DNA of 64,000 nucleotides from Planctomycetales bacterium (GTDB lineage: Bacteria; Planctomycetota; Planctomycetia; Isosphaerales; Isosphaeraceae), in NCBI GenBank assembly GCA_027449865.1, contig DAIDKV010000093.1:24820-88819 (forward strand), read 5' to 3'. Every line of letters begins with the position of its first letter. Position 1 is the stretch's first letter. The translations under genes were made by a program, and so were the position numbers. Of the stretch, positions 26,024 through 39,745 are shown in pieces. The notes under the pieces are model-generated. The model searched no databases and had not been told where the DNA came from. It saw only the letters and a program-made list of their open reading frames with translations.

Positions 26024-27249
26024 TCGAGCCAGCCCCCGCTCTCTCGGCCGAACCGTGCGCCGAGCCAGCCACCAACGCCGGCGATCCGGTCGGGGCCTCG
26101 GTCATCGTCCCGCCGCCGGCCGGCGTTCCGGGATGGAGCCCCGAGCTCACGGCGCACCCGATCTTCCGCGAGGGATACCGCTACGACTTCTTCCAGGCGG
26201 TCCGGCTGCTCCAGCGGATGGGACCAGGCCGGGCGCTGGTCGGCCGGGGCGGACCCCCCCGATCCGAGGCGGTCCGGTTCGCCGCGCACGTCTCGCTGAG
26301 CTTCCCGCCAAGCGCCGTCCACGAGGTGCGCCGGCCGACGACCGACCGACCCGTCCCCGTGATGGTCCAGGCTTTCCTCGGACTGACTGGCCCCAGCGGC
26401 GTCCTCCCTCGCCATTACACCGAGCTGCTTTACCGGCTCGAGCGCGAGGCCCGAACCCCAGAGAAGCACGCGCTCCGCGACTGGCTCGACCTGTTCAACC
26501 ATCGGCTCGTCTCGCTCTTCTATCGGGCCTGGGAAAAGTATCGGTTCTACATCCCGTTCGAGCGCGGAGACACCGGCGACGAGCCCGATCCCTTCCTCCA
26601 ATCCCTGTTCAGCCTGATCGGCCTGGGGCTCCCTCCTCTCCGCGGACGATTGCGAGTCGCAGGCCCCGAAGCCACCGGCGCACGCGAGCTGGCCCGAATC
26701 GACGACCTTGTCCTGCTGCATTACGGCGGCCTGCTCGCCCACCATCCCCGGTGCGCCTCGGGGCTGGAAGCGATCCTCCAGGATTATTTCGGAATCGCCA
26801 CCCGAATCGAACCGTTCGTCGGCCGGTGGCTCCGCCTCGAACGGCCGTCCCAGACGCGGCTCGGCGACGAGCTGGGGAACAACCAGCTTGGAACCTCGGC
26901 CGTGGCCGGAGACCGCGTCTGGGACCGCCAGAGCAAGTTCCGCGTCCGCCTCGGCCCGTTGTCGTACCCCCAGTTCCTCGAATTCCTCCCCGACCCCACC
27001 CCGATCCCCGAGCGCAAGGCGTTCTTCCTGCTGGCCCATCTCGTCCGGCTCTACGCCGACCCGGGGCTCGACTTCGAGGTTCAACTCGTCCTGAAGGCCC
27101 AGGATGTCCCCGCATGCCGGCTGACCGGCCCGGGCACGATCGGCGCCCGCCTCGGCTGGAACACCTGGCTGCACACCCGGCCCGCCCCCGCCGACGCCGA
27201 GGACGTCGTCCTCGACGGCTCCCTCGCCCTCGCCTGCGATCCGGGATAG
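25987..27249 (+). CDS. tssG: T6SS baseplate protein TssG
   Basis: A 420-residue TssG with a longer than usual Pro/Ala-rich N-terminal 55 residues. Core features: GYRYDFFQAVRLLQRMGPGR, AHVSLSFPPSAV, FLGLTGPSGVLPRHYTELLY and ALRDWLDLFNHRLVSLFYRA. It binds TssF and TssK in the baseplate. It starts inside the end of tssF and closes the tssB-tssG run. About 340 bases without a gene follow before the lipoprotein. Confidence 0.96.
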   Translation: MAAEVGKPDSDLIEPAPALSAEPCAEPATNAGDPVGASVIVPPPAGVPGWSPELTAHPIFREGYRYDFFQAVRLLQRMGPGRALVGRGGPPRSEAVRFAAHVSLSFPPSAVHEVRRPTTDRPVPVMVQAFLGLTGPSGVLPRHYTELLYRLEREARTPEKHALRDWLDLFNHRLVSLFYRAWEKYRFYIPFERGDTGDEPDPFLQSLFSLIGLGLPPLRGRLRVAGPEATGARELARIDDLVLLHYGGLLAHHPRCASGLEAILQDYFGIATRIEPFVGRWLRLERPSQTRLGDELGNNQLGTSAVAGDRVWDRQSKFRVRLGPLSYPQFLEFLPDPTPIPERKAFFLLAHLVRLYADPGLDFEVQLVLKAQDVPACRLTGPGTIGARLGWNTWLHTRPAPADAEDVVLDGSLALACDPG

Positions 27250-27591
27250 GAATCCACCGAAAGCCGAAGCGGTCCGCGATTTTGACCGACGGCCAGATCC
27301 GTCTTCCCGCCTTTCGATCGCGTCAATCCCAAAAACGGCGCGATCGACAAGATTTGCAAGGCCCGCACATCCCGAACAGCCGATACAACAGTCAGACCGG
27401 AAGATGGAAGATCGCCGGGGGTGCGCCTGTCGGCGTCAGGAACACATCTTGCCCCGACGACCCCCAGCGCCGACGTGGGGCTGGGAGCTCGTCGGTTTTT
27501 CGAGGAAGAAACCCTGCCTGGAGGCGGGGAACCCCGGCGACGTGCGTACGCCAGGGCTCCGACCGGGCCGATCAGAAAGGAGCGGGTCGCG
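27250..27591 (+). promoter_or_regulatory. Intergenic region with shared CGATACAACAGTCA motif
   Basis: About 340 bases after tssG without a supported gene. The 14-base motif at 27381-27394 occurs again, identical, at 43571-43584 upstream of the beta-barrel gene. In both places it lies 210-235 bases before a start codon on the same strand, so it is a candidate regulator or promoter element. Confidence 0.4.
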
Positions 27592-28773
27592 ATGACTCGG
27601 AAGGCGGCCGCTGTGTGGTTATCCGCCGTTCTGCTCGGCGGATGCTCGAGCGTGAACGTGGTCAAGAGCCCCTCGCCAGGCGACAACGGGATCCGGTTCT
27701 ACCGTCCCAAGCCGTACCTGCTGGTGACTCCGGCCGATCCCACGGGTCGGATGGTCAAGCTGGAGGTCCTGCAACTCCCCGACTACTCCGAGGAGTATTC
27801 GATCCATCCCAAGGGGAAGAAGCCCCCGGCCGTGCAGCTTCAGGACGGCTGGAACCTGGTCGGCGTAGGACCGGGCGGTCCGCCGCCGAAGGGCGAGGCC
27901 GCACCGCCGCCGCCGCCCGCCGACCCGCTCAAACTTCCAGAGGCCGTGCTGGTCGCCGGAAACGTGCCGATCGGATTGTATGAATCGGTCTTCGACTACG
28001 GCGGCCCGGTGAAGTCGCTCAAGGGATGGCGATACGTCGGCTTCGCTCCGTGGGGCGGCGGCCTGCCCAACGGCACCGACCGCGAGGCGCTTGCCAACGT
28101 CCAGAAGGGCTGTCCGCCCGGCGTCGCCAACGGCTCGGTCGTCCAGGGCCCGCTCTATGGCCTCGTCTTCTTCAACGGCGCCATGACCTTCCGTCAGCTC
28201 GACGAAATCGCCAACAACATGACCTGCCCCGAATACGTCAAGCCGTACAATCCACCGCCACCCCCCGCACCGCTGCCGCCCGGCGTCCAGAAAGAATCCA
28301 CCGCCCCGTCCTCGCCGGGCGTCGTCGTCCCCAGCGAGTCGGCCCCGCCGACTCCGGCCGCCAATCCCGGCCCCTCGACCTCCATGCTGATCCCCGCGCC
28401 AGGACCAGCCTCGATCGACACCGGCGTGAAGACAGCCGCCGCCGAGATCCCTCCGCCGGCGCCGGCCGCTCCCGTGGTCGTCGCGGCCCTCGCCCCGCCA
28501 GTCATCGTCAAACCCGCTCCCGCCGCCGTTCGACCCGCTCCCGCCGTCGTTCGACCGGCCCCAGTCGTGGTTCGACCGGCTCCCGCCGCTCCAAAACCGA
28601 ATCCAGCCTTCGTCAACAAACCCGTGGATCCGAAGGCCCTGGCCCGGCTTGAGGCCGACGTCTTCCGCAGGCTCCATCTCCCGCCCGCGCCGGCGCCGGC
28701 TTCGGCCTCGCCTGGACCGGCCGCCGCCTCATCGAACCTTCCCCCACTAACACCCGCCATGCCCCTCCCCTGA
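27592..28773 (+). CDS. Pro/Ala-rich lipoprotein
   Basis: A 393-residue lipoprotein: signal peptide MTRKAAAVWLSAVLLGGC with lipobox cysteine at 18. The globular part (about 25-230) contains GRMVKLEVLQLPDYSEEYSI and MTFRQLDEIANNMTCPEYV; I recognise no family. From about 230 on it is Pro/Ala-rich, with tandem VRPAPA-type units at about 28510-28590 encoded by similar 24-base blocks, suited to span the periplasm. AAGGAG precedes the start. It stands between tssG and a large membrane-anchored gene. It could take the place of TssJ in the membrane complex, but it does not look like TssJ and this is speculative. Confidence 0.65.
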   Translation: MTRKAAAVWLSAVLLGGCSSVNVVKSPSPGDNGIRFYRPKPYLLVTPADPTGRMVKLEVLQLPDYSEEYSIHPKGKKPPAVQLQDGWNLVGVGPGGPPPKGEAAPPPPPADPLKLPEAVLVAGNVPIGLYESVFDYGGPVKSLKGWRYVGFAPWGGGLPNGTDREALANVQKGCPPGVANGSVVQGPLYGLVFFNGAMTFRQLDEIANNMTCPEYVKPYNPPPPPAPLPPGVQKESTAPSSPGVVVPSESAPPTPAANPGPSTSMLIPAPGPASIDTGVKTAAAEIPPPAPAAPVVVAALAPPVIVKPAPAAVRPAPAVVRPAPVVVRPAPAAPKPNPAFVNKPVDPKALARLEADVFRRLHLPPAPAPASASPGPAAASSNLPPLTPAMPLP

Positions 28774-28937
28774 CCCCGATTTTCCCCGGCCGGAGCGAGT
28801 GGTCGACACGCCACTCGTTCCGGCTCGCCACCGTCCTGGCGCCTGCATTGCGGTTTGCTCGCCGCGCCGACATCATGATGAGGGAGAGGCCACACGACGA
28901 AGCTCGAGCCGCCCCGAATGACCCGAGGTCACCCGCG

Positions 28938-31900
28938 ATGCCGACGGCCCCAACAAAGCGCCTGTCCCGACCCCGCCTCGCGGCGATGATCCTGGAATCC
29001 ACGGCCACGACCGTCTCCATCGTCCTCCTCCTCTGGCTGCTGCTCTGGTTCATCCACAAGACCGTGCCCAGGGGAAGCGTCTCGGCCTATTACGCCCTCG
29101 CCGATGGCGTCCCGCCCGAGGAAGTCCCTTATCAGGAGGCCGATGTCCGTCGCCTCCGGGGAGCTTCCGCCACCGACCCGGTCCAGCCCTCCAGCGCCGG
29201 CGAGTGGGCCGACGCGGTCCTCGCCCGCGCGCGGGAGGGCGGCAGTACGCTGGTCGCTTACATCTCGGCTCCGACCCTGGCTCGCGAGACCACCACGGCA
29301 AGCGAGCCCCTGGACCGCCTCCTCCGCAACCTGATCCGCGAGGCCCGGCGCGACGTCGTCCTGGCGATCGATCTCGCCCAGGTCGACAGCGACCGCGAGG
29401 TCGGCATCTTCGGCAACGCGCCCACCGCCCGGCTGGCCGACCAGATCCGGACCGCCCTCAAGGAACTGGGCAAGCCGCTCAGCAGTCTCCTGGTCCTCAC
29501 CTCGGCCGCGCCGGGACAGCGAAGCTGGTCGGCCGAGGGGCTCGGCGAATCCATCTTCGCCCACTACCTGCGCCTCGGGCTGGAGGGCGCGGCCAGGGGC
29601 TGGGACGCGACCGAGCCCGAGTCCATCACCGCCGAGGGACTGCACCGCTACGTCCTCCAGCACGTCCGCCAGTGGGCCAGGCTGCGACGCGACTCGGAGC
29701 AAACCCCGGAATGGCTCCCCATCCTGCCCGACGGCGAACCGCCCCGAACCGTCTACCTGCGCCCGATCCGCACCGCCGACCCGCCCACGCCCGCCTCCCC
29801 AATCGTCGAAACCCCGCCGCCGGCCACGCAGACGAAGGAAAAACCGGCCGCCCTCGCGAAGTCCGAAAAGGGAGACGAACCACCCGCCAGCCCCCCGCCC
29901 GATCCCTTCGCAACGCTCTGGAACGAGCTCTTCTCCGAGTGGAAAAAGCACGACGAACTCCGGGCCGCCGCACCCTACCGCGACGTCCCTGACGCCTGGC
30001 GGTCGTACCAGGCCGCGCTGCTCCGCGCCGAGCGCGGCCTGCGCGCCTCGCGTCGTGAACCCGACCTCTGGATCCGTCGGGCTCGCGAAGCCCTCTCGGC
30101 CGCCCGTGCCACTCGCGACCGCCTGGAGCAGGACAGAAAGGCGCGATCCCTCGAGCGCGACCAGTTCCCGTTCCGCCCGATTCGTGACGATGCCGACAGT
30201 CAGCAACTGGTCGACGCGCTGGCCGTCCTGAAGGTCGGACGACGCCCCGACGGAATCCCAATGCCAGCCGCTCGCCCCGACGAGTCCGCGCCCGCCCCGG
30301 GTAAGGCCGGAACCGCCCCCAGCGCCGCCAACGCCCCGCCACCGATCCCCCGCGCCTTCAACGTGCCGGTCGACCAGATCCGAGCCCTGGAGCTTCAGTT
30401 GCCGGCCTGGGCCTATCGCTTCCAGGCCGACTTCGAACGCCCCGTCTATTTCGCGGACGAGAGCCGATCGCGGCGGCTGGTCCGCCTGATCGAGCTGAGA
30501 CACCAGGCGGAAACCGCCCTCGCCGCCGACCGCCGCGGCCTCGCCTGGATCCGACCGCTGATCGCGATCGGCGATCGAGAGCGGCGAAGGCTTCAGGATC
30601 GACTCTTCGGCTCGTCGAGCGAGATCGAGACCGCCGACGAGGAAGCCCGGCTCACCCACGCGCAGTCAGCCTACGACGCGGCCAGGGCCGCCATCGACCA
30701 GTTTCAAAGAGCCCGCGGAACGTGGGAACGCGCCGCCGCCGAGCTTCCGTACCTCGCCGAATGGGCCATCCGGAAATCGGCAATTCCCGGCCGGGGCTCG
30801 ACCGGGCTTCCCACCGATCTCCTGCCCGAGACCGTGGCCACGGCCCTCCGCGAACTCGACGGCCTGGCGAGAGCCCTCGCGCCTCCCTCGGTCGAGGAAT
30901 CATCCACCAACGACGAGGCCGCCACCACCGCCATCGAGGACCAAACCCGGAAGCTCTCCGAGTCCGCCGCTCGTCTCCAGGAAGCCCTCCGGGCCCTCGA
31001 CGACGACTTCAAAAAATCCACCGATTCTTTCCTCGCCGGGGATTCGCCCGACTGGGTCGAGCTCGACGCCGCTCTCCGCCTCCCACTCCTCGAATCGACG
31101 AAACGCGAATTACTCCTGAAAAACCTGCTCGCGATGCGAGACGCGATCGAGGATCTCGCCGGGCCGAACAACGGCGAGAAGCCGTCCGCCGACGCCCTCG
31201 CGCCCGATCGAGGGTTCTGGGTCCGGGCCGCCGGCCTGGCCCGGATCGACCTGTCGCTCCGTCGGATCGGCAGCGTCGCGCCCACTGGCGAGCCACCCGA
31301 GGAGAACGCCGCGCTCAGCGTCATCTGGGAGGCCCTCCGGCGCCGGCCAGGCGCCTCGACCGAGCTGCTTCGCCTCTTCGACCCGATCAACCGAATCGAC
31401 GCCAGGCTCCGCGGCGAGGCCAGGGCCCGCCTCCTCGCGACGACTCCCGCCGACTCACCCCGCGAGATGGCCGCCGTCGAGAAGGCGCTGCGATCCCGGG
31501 ACGCCGAGGCTCGACTCCTCACCGCGGCCGAGGCCGACGCGATCCTCTCCGGACCCGTCAGCCCCTCTCACGATCTGGAGCGGCTGGCCGACTGCGCCGG
31601 CCTCGACTTCCACCTGGCCCGGCTCCGGCTCGACAACGCCGAGGATCGCGCCCTTCGCTCCATCGCCGCCAATCTCGACGAACGGAAAGCCTCCCTCGGC
31701 ATTCAGCGAACAACGCTTCCCGCCGCCCCCGCCGGCCTGACGGTTTCCGTCGCCTCCTCGGGGCCGCTCGCGATCCGCGAGAAGGACTGGAAGACCGAGT
31801 TCCGGGTCGACATCGCCGCGTCTCCGGGCTCCCCAGCCGATCGGCCCGCCCTCCCGCCCGGTGAGGCGTTCGTGGGACTCGTCGGCCACGCCGAGGGGCT

Positions 31901-32864
31901 GACCGCCAACAACCAACCGCTCGCCGAGGTCCCCGGCGGCCTTGTCCGCCTCCCCGTCGAACTCGCCGCCCGCCGAAGTGTCTCGTTCACCGTCACCCAG
32001 ACCGACAAGGTTCCACTCTCCGGCGATTCCGAGACCGTGCCCGTCGCCGCCCAGCTCTTCTATCGCGGACGGTCCAACCTCGCCGATCCCGCCCACGTCA
32101 ACGTCCGGCCTCGCAAGATCGTCGAGCGCCTCGCCATCCGAATCCTTCAGGACCCGGACCGGCTTCGCGAAAAGTATCCGAACATCAATCGAACCATCCC
32201 CGACCAGTTCCGCAACCACCCCGGCGAGGGCTTCTTCCACAAGGGCAAGGAACTCGACTACATCATCGAGGTCGTGAATCAAACCCCACGCCCGATGACC
32301 GTCACCGGCCGCCACTTCCTCGTCGACGACATGACCCAGCAGGAGGCCGAAACCCTCCCGCCGGTCGAGCGGCAAACACTCGCGCCAGGTGTCCCCGTCC
32401 GGATCTTCTGGAGCCGCGTCCGCGCCTCCGACGCTCCCAACGGCCGCCCCCATCTCCGAATCAAGTTCGCCGACCTCCAGGGCCAGGGTGACCTCCCCGC
32501 GTTCAATGTCCTCTTCAAGGAAGTTCCTCTCTCTTCCTACATCGAAATGCAAACGGTCAATGATCCCAGGTTCACGTTCGACCAGGACGGCCAGCCGCGA
32601 GTGGAGCCCTGTTTTCTCGTCAAGATGCGGCGCAAGCCAAGCGATCCGGTCACCGAGCCGATCTCCGCGGGCGAGCTGGGTTGCGAGTTCCGGGCCGCCA
32701 ACCTGATGCCGCCGAAAGTCCTGACGGGCGCCAGCCAGGATCGGCCGTGGATCTGGCCGGGCGACCCCATCGTTTTCTATCAACCCACGACGAACGTGAC
32801 CGGGCCGATCGAATGGAAGCCGAGGATCGCGGGCGAATCCCTGGATTGGCGGACCGCGAACTAG
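28938..32864 (+). CDS. Large membrane-anchored protein with degenerate caspase-like domain
   Basis: A 1308-residue protein. Residues 1-24 are basic, followed by one membrane segment (VSIVLLLWLLLWFIHKTV). Residues about 60-260 follow a peptidase C14 layout but with the catalytic positions changed: LVAYISAP where a FxGHG strand is expected, and LAIDLAQVD where the LDxC strand is expected; the later SSLLVLTSA and LGESIFAHYLRLGLEGAARG parts, with GLHRYVLQHV, are typical. Residues 330-1000 are mainly helical and charged; the last 300 are beta-rich with VFLDD-type strands. It overlaps the same operon as the lipoprotein and the kinase fusion. It may replace the periplasmic half of TssM structurally; that is a hypothesis. 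Confidence 0.6.
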   Translation: MPTAPTKRLSRPRLAAMILESTATTVSIVLLLWLLLWFIHKTVPRGSVSAYYALADGVPPEEVPYQEADVRRLRGASATDPVQPSSAGEWADAVLARAREGGSTLVAYISAPTLARETTTASEPLDRLLRNLIREARRDVVLAIDLAQVDSDREVGIFGNAPTARLADQIRTALKELGKPLSSLLVLTSAAPGQRSWSAEGLGESIFAHYLRLGLEGAARGWDATEPESITAEGLHRYVLQHVRQWARLRRDSEQTPEWLPILPDGEPPRTVYLRPIRTADPPTPASPIVETPPPATQTKEKPAALAKSEKGDEPPASPPPDPFATLWNELFSEWKKHDELRAAAPYRDVPDAWRSYQAALLRAERGLRASRREPDLWIRRAREALSAARATRDRLEQDRKARSLERDQFPFRPIRDDADSQQLVDALAVLKVGRRPDGIPMPAARPDESAPAPGKAGTAPSAANAPPPIPRAFNVPVDQIRALELQLPAWAYRFQADFERPVYFADESRSRRLVRLIELRHQAETALAADRRGLAWIRPLIAIGDRERRRLQDRLFGSSSEIETADEEARLTHAQSAYDAARAAIDQFQRARGTWERAAAELPYLAEWAIRKSAIPGRGSTGLPTDLLPETVATALRELDGLARALAPPSVEESSTNDEAATTAIEDQTRKLSESAARLQEALRALDDDFKKSTDSFLAGDSPDWVELDAALRLPLLESTKRELLLKNLLAMRDAIEDLAGPNNGEKPSADALAPDRGFWVRAAGLARIDLSLRRIGSVAPTGEPPEENAALSVIWEALRRRPGASTELLRLFDPINRIDARLRGEARARLLATTPADSPREMAAVEKALRSRDAEARLLTAAEADAILSGPVSPSHDLERLADCAGLDFHLARLRLDNAEDRALRSIAANLDERKASLGIQRTTLPAAPAGLTVSVASSGPLAIREKDWKTEFRVDIAASPGSPADRPALPPGEAFVGLVGHAEGLTANNQPLAEVPGGLVRLPVELAARRSVSFTVTQTDKVPLSGDSETVPVAAQLFYRGRSNLADPAHVNVRPRKIVERLAIRILQDPDRLREKYPNINRTIPDQFRNHPGEGFFHKGKELDYIIEVVNQTPRPMTVTGRHFLVDDMTQQEAETLPPVERQTLAPGVPVRIFWSRVRASDAPNGRPHLRIKFADLQGQGDLPAFNVLFKEVPLSSYIEMQTVNDPRFTFDQDGQPRVEPCFLVKMRRKPSDPVTEPISAGELGCEFRAANLMPPKVLTGASQDRPWIWPGDPIVFYQPTTNVTGPIEWKPRIAGESLDWRTAN

Positions 32865-32884
32865 GGCGGTCGAGGAGGCGCACC

Positions 32885-35280
<2,396 letters not shown>

Positions 35281-35284
<4 letters not shown>

Positions 35285-38200
35285 TGACGACCTTGCGGGG
35301 ATCGCACCCGGCCCGCTCGCGAGACGCGGTCCTCGTCGCGATCGTTCTGGCCTCGCTCGCCGGACAATCGCGGGCCGACGAGCCACCGGCGAAAGCCGCG
35401 AGCCCGCCCAGAGTCTGGGCGGTCCTGATCGGCATCGAGCGCTATGAAGACGAGGCCCGCTTTCCCAGGTGCCGGGGAGCCGCTCGCGACGCGATCGCGA
35501 TGGCCCGCTGGATGATCGAGGAGGCGGGATGGACCCCCGATCACATCCACTTGCTGATCGATCGCGAGCCCTCCGAACCAGTCCCGTTCCGCGATCCGGC
35601 CCTCCGACCAACCCCACGCCTGCCCACAAGGCGCGAGCTCGACAGGGCGATCTCCGAGGGGCTCGCCGCGAAGGCCAGGCCGGGTGACGTCGCCCTGCTC
35701 TTCTTCGCGGGTCAGGCAGTCAGCCTCCCCGCAACCGCCGACGGCAAGCCCCCACGCGAGGGCCTGATCCCCTGGGACGGCGTTCGCGATCGCGTGGAAT
35801 CGTGGTGGCGGCCAGGCGAGGCCATCGACCGGCTGGCCCGGACCGGCGTCTCGGTCGTCTGCCTCCTCGACACCTCGCCCTCCGGCCGCGTTCGGCCGCC
35901 TCTCCTCGACGGCCTGCGCCGGGATGTCCCGCCCGAACGGAGATCCCGGCTCCTTGAGAGCCTCGCCGGATGGCCGGGCGTCACCGCCTGGATGGCCGCG
36001 ACCGACCACACGGCCGGCGAGACCGCCAGCGGTCAGGGCCTCCTCACCTCGGCCCTGCTCCGGACCCTCGGCACTCGAAACGGCGAGAAACTCGCCCTTC
36101 ACGCGGCCCTGCATCGCCTTCGACGCGACCCCGCGCTCGCCAGCCAGGGCTTCCGCACAGTCGGAACCTTCGCGCCGGGCCTCTCGCTCTGGCCGGCCGG
36201 CGTCCGCCTGACGCCGCCGCCCGTCGACCCGCTCCTCCAGCGCGGGCATGCCGACCGGGTCACCGGAATCGTCTTCCGCAGCGACGGCGGACGAATCTTT
36301 ACATCCTCATTCGATTCGACAATCCGGATCTGGCGGGCCTCCGACGCGTTCCTGCTCGGCGTCATCCCCTGGACGAGTAACGGGTATCACGCCCTGGATC
36401 TCGGCGGTGACGGCCGGCTCGTCTTCGCCGGAGGAGGTAAGGGAGACGTCCTCTGCTTCGACACGGCGACCGAGTCTCGCCTCGTCTGGACCGGGCTTCC
36501 CCAGCACGCCGGCCCGGTCGCGCGGGTCGCGGTGCTGGCCGACGGCCGCCGCGCCGCGACACTCGACGAGCTGAACGGCCGATGCGTCGTCTGGCTCGCC
36601 GAGCCCGAGGCCGGACGCCTCGACGCTCGGCCGCCGACCGCCGAGTCGGGCGGCTTCCTGCTCTCGGCCGCGGCGAAGCCGGGCGAGATCGCCTTCGCGC
36701 TGGCCGTTCGCGACGCGAACGATCGGGAGACGATCCGCCTCTGCGACGCCGAGGGAAAGGTCCGCCGTGAGTTCCCGCCGCCGCCAGGGAACGGCCCACC
36801 GGATCGGATCACGGCCCTCAGCCTCTCACCGGATGGCGATCGCATGGCCATCGGTACCGACTCGGGACGGATTGTCGTGTGCAATTCCCATGGCGAACGA
36901 ATCCGGCCTGATCGAAACATTCCCGGCGGCGCGGTTGGCCGGCTCTCGATGCAACCGCTCTGGCTGATGGCCGCGGCCGGCCAGTCGGTCTGGCTTCTCG
37001 AAGACAAGGCGAGGGCCGATACGGAACTCGCCCTGGGAGAGCCCATCGAACAGGTCGTCGCTTCGGCCGACGGTCGTCGGGTAGCGGCCTGCGGCCGTCA
37101 GGGGACGGTCCGAGCCTGGCGAATTCCTGCCACTGACGGCCACTGGGAGCCAATCGACCTGGGCCGGAAGATAGTCGGCGACGGGCTCTCGCTCGCGTTC
37201 TCACCGGGCGGCGACGTCCTGGCCGTCGGCGACGGCAGCGGGCAGGTCCGCGCCTGGCAAGTCCCCGGGGGCGATCCCCGGCCAGCGATCCCGGCGTCCG
37301 ACGGTCGGATCGGCCATCTCTCCGTCTCGCCCGACGGCAAGAGCCTGCTCCAGGTCACCTCGAACGGCCTCCGACGCTCTCCGGGCCGCGCGAGTCTCTG
37401 GCGGTTCGGCGAGGAGCGAGGGACGCGGTCCATCCCCGGCGCATTCCTCCAGGGCGGCGGCTTCCTCCCCGACGGCCGCCTCGTTCTGCTCGATGACCGC
37501 GGCCACGTCGTCCTTCACGACGCCGGAACCCTCGAACGCGCCGCCGTCCGGTTCCGCCGGCCTCTCGCCGAGGACGGCCGAGGCGAGACCGCCTGGGCCT
37601 TCACCACGCTCGCGATCTCTCGCGACGGCCGACGGATCGCCGCCGGAAGCGACGATGGACCGCTCGCCTGCGTCTGGGAAACCACCACCGGCGCCCTGGT
37701 CCGGACCATCCGCTTCGAGGGCGACAAGGTCCGGGTCGTCCGGTTCGTTGACGACGACCACTCGCTCCTGACCGCCGGAGACGACGGCCTGGCCCGGATC
37801 TGGAAGCTCGACGGCGGCGATCCCGCCCGGCCAACGGAGATCCCCCTCGCGCCCCGCCAGGAGCCTCTTCCGCCGATCCTGGCGGCGGCGTGGTCGCCAC
37901 GCGAGGCCGGATCCCTGGCCCTTGGACGAGTCGACGGAACGCTCGAGATCTGGCGTCCCGGCCTCAACCGGCCGAGCCCGATCGGCAACCTCGGCGGCGA
38001 GGTCCGCGCGGCCGCCTTCTCGCCCGACGGCAAGTGGCTGGCCGTCGCCGGCGATCACCCTCGGATCACCCTGATCGAGGCCGATCACCCAGGCCAGACC
38101 ATCCCCCTGGCGACACTCCGCGGCGAGAGGAGAATGCGTCCGCATCACACCGAGACGATCACCGCGCTGGCCTTCTGGCCCGACGGCAAGTGGCTCGCCA

Positions 38201-39738
38201 GCGCCAGCCTTGACTCCACGGTCCGGATCTGGGACCTCGAACGTCGGGAGCTCTCCCTCACCCTGTCGACTCTCGACGACGGCGGCCAGTGGGTCGCCTA
38301 CACGCCCGACGGGGTCTTCGACGGCTCGCGCGTCGCCGAGCGTCGGGTCGCCTGGCGGCTCGACCCCCGATGGTGGCCCGGCGAGGGAGACGGCCTGATC
38401 GCCACGTTCGACCAGCTAGGCGATCGGTATCGCGTCTATGACCTGGCCGCCTCGCTTCGTCGCGGAGAGCCCGTCCTGCCCGCCGAGCCTCGACCGCCCG
38501 ACGGCCCAAGGCTCGTGATCGAGCCAGCCTCGACCGTTGGAACCGAACAGCGCGAAATCGTGATCCGAATCCGACCGAGCACCGCCGGTCTCGCCGACCT
38601 TCGCCTCTACCACAACGGTGTCCCCCTGGCCGGGTCGCTTCGAGAGACCGGACCCGATCGCGAGGCGACCGTCCGACTGGTCGAGGGCCGGAACGAGATC
38701 TACGCAATGGGCGCCCGTACGCCCGACCAGCTTGGCTCGGGCGGAACGGCCGACGCCATCTCCAACCGGATCGAACTCGTCTGCAACACCCGAACGCCCG
38801 GCCGGCTGCACGTCCTGGCGCTCGGCGTGAGCGACTACAAGGCCCAGGCCCTCCGCTACGCCCACCGCGACGCTCAGGCCCTTGCCGACTTCCTCCGCCG
38901 CGAGGGGCTGCAAGGCAGCTCCGTCTCCGAGCCAATCGTCCTGACGAACGCCCAGGTCAGCCGCGCGGAGGTGGAGACCGCCTTCGAGGAACTCAGGCGC
39001 CGGGTGCGCGGGCGGCCCGAGGATACCGTGGTCGTCTTCCTCGCCGGGCACGCAAGCGTGCGCCGGGGACGATTCTGCCTGCTCCTTCACGACGCCGACC
39101 TCCCCGCCCAGCCAGCGGTCGCCAGCGAGCTCCTGGCCTTCCGCGGCCCGGCCGAATCGGCCGCCGCGCGGGCCCGAGGGCAAAACGATCCCACCGTCCT
39201 GCCCTATCTCGGCGTCCACTTCCAGTTGGCTTCCGTCGAGGCGTTGCAGCGAATGGTCATCATCGACGCCTGCCAGGCCGAGGCCATCTTCGACGACCTT
39301 CGCGGCCGGTCGGTCGCCCGCCGGGCTTTCCAGCGGATGGCCGATGACGCTGCTCAAAAGGCCCGAACCTCCTACATCCTCGCCACCCGACGCGGCGAGC
39401 GCGAGGCCGAGCCTCGCGAGCTGGAGCACGGACTGCTCACGTATTCTCTGCTTCGCGGCCTGGGCGCGACCGGGCTCCGGCAGCCGGCCGGACTCGCAAT
39501 CTTCGACGAGTTCCCCTCCGCCGATCTCAACCGCGACGGCTGGATCCAGGCCGATGAGCTCCGACGCTACGCGCGCCTGACGGTCCCCGCGCTGGCCGAG
39601 CGGTTCGAGGGCGCCACCCGGGGCGAGGCCGGCTCACCGGCCGTCGAGCCCTCGGCCTCGATCGCCGCCGATGTCGACGACGCCTCGTCGTTCCGACTCA
39701 TCCCCTCGCCCAGGGGCGCCGGTCGAACAGCCCCCTGA
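35281..39738 (+). CDS. Pseudocaspase-WD40-caspase fusion protein
   Basis: A 1485-residue exported protein (signal peptide ends near GQSRADE). N-terminal caspase-like domain, about 40-300: VWAVLIGIERYEDEARFPRC, with LLFFAGQAV (Q145 instead of His) and CLLDTSPSG (S199 instead of Cys), so probably inactive. The middle, about 310-1050, has many WD40 repeats (for example SASLDSTVRIWDLERRELSL). The C-terminal domain, about 1170-1470, is a second caspase-type peptidase with intact dyad: H1257 in VVFLAGHAS and C1331 in VIIDACQAEA, plus HGLLTYSLLRGLGATGL. It starts inside the end of the kinase fusion gene (ATGA), so the two are co-translated. Cleavage specificity and target are unknown. Confidence 0.85.
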
Positions 39739-39745
39739 CGCAACC

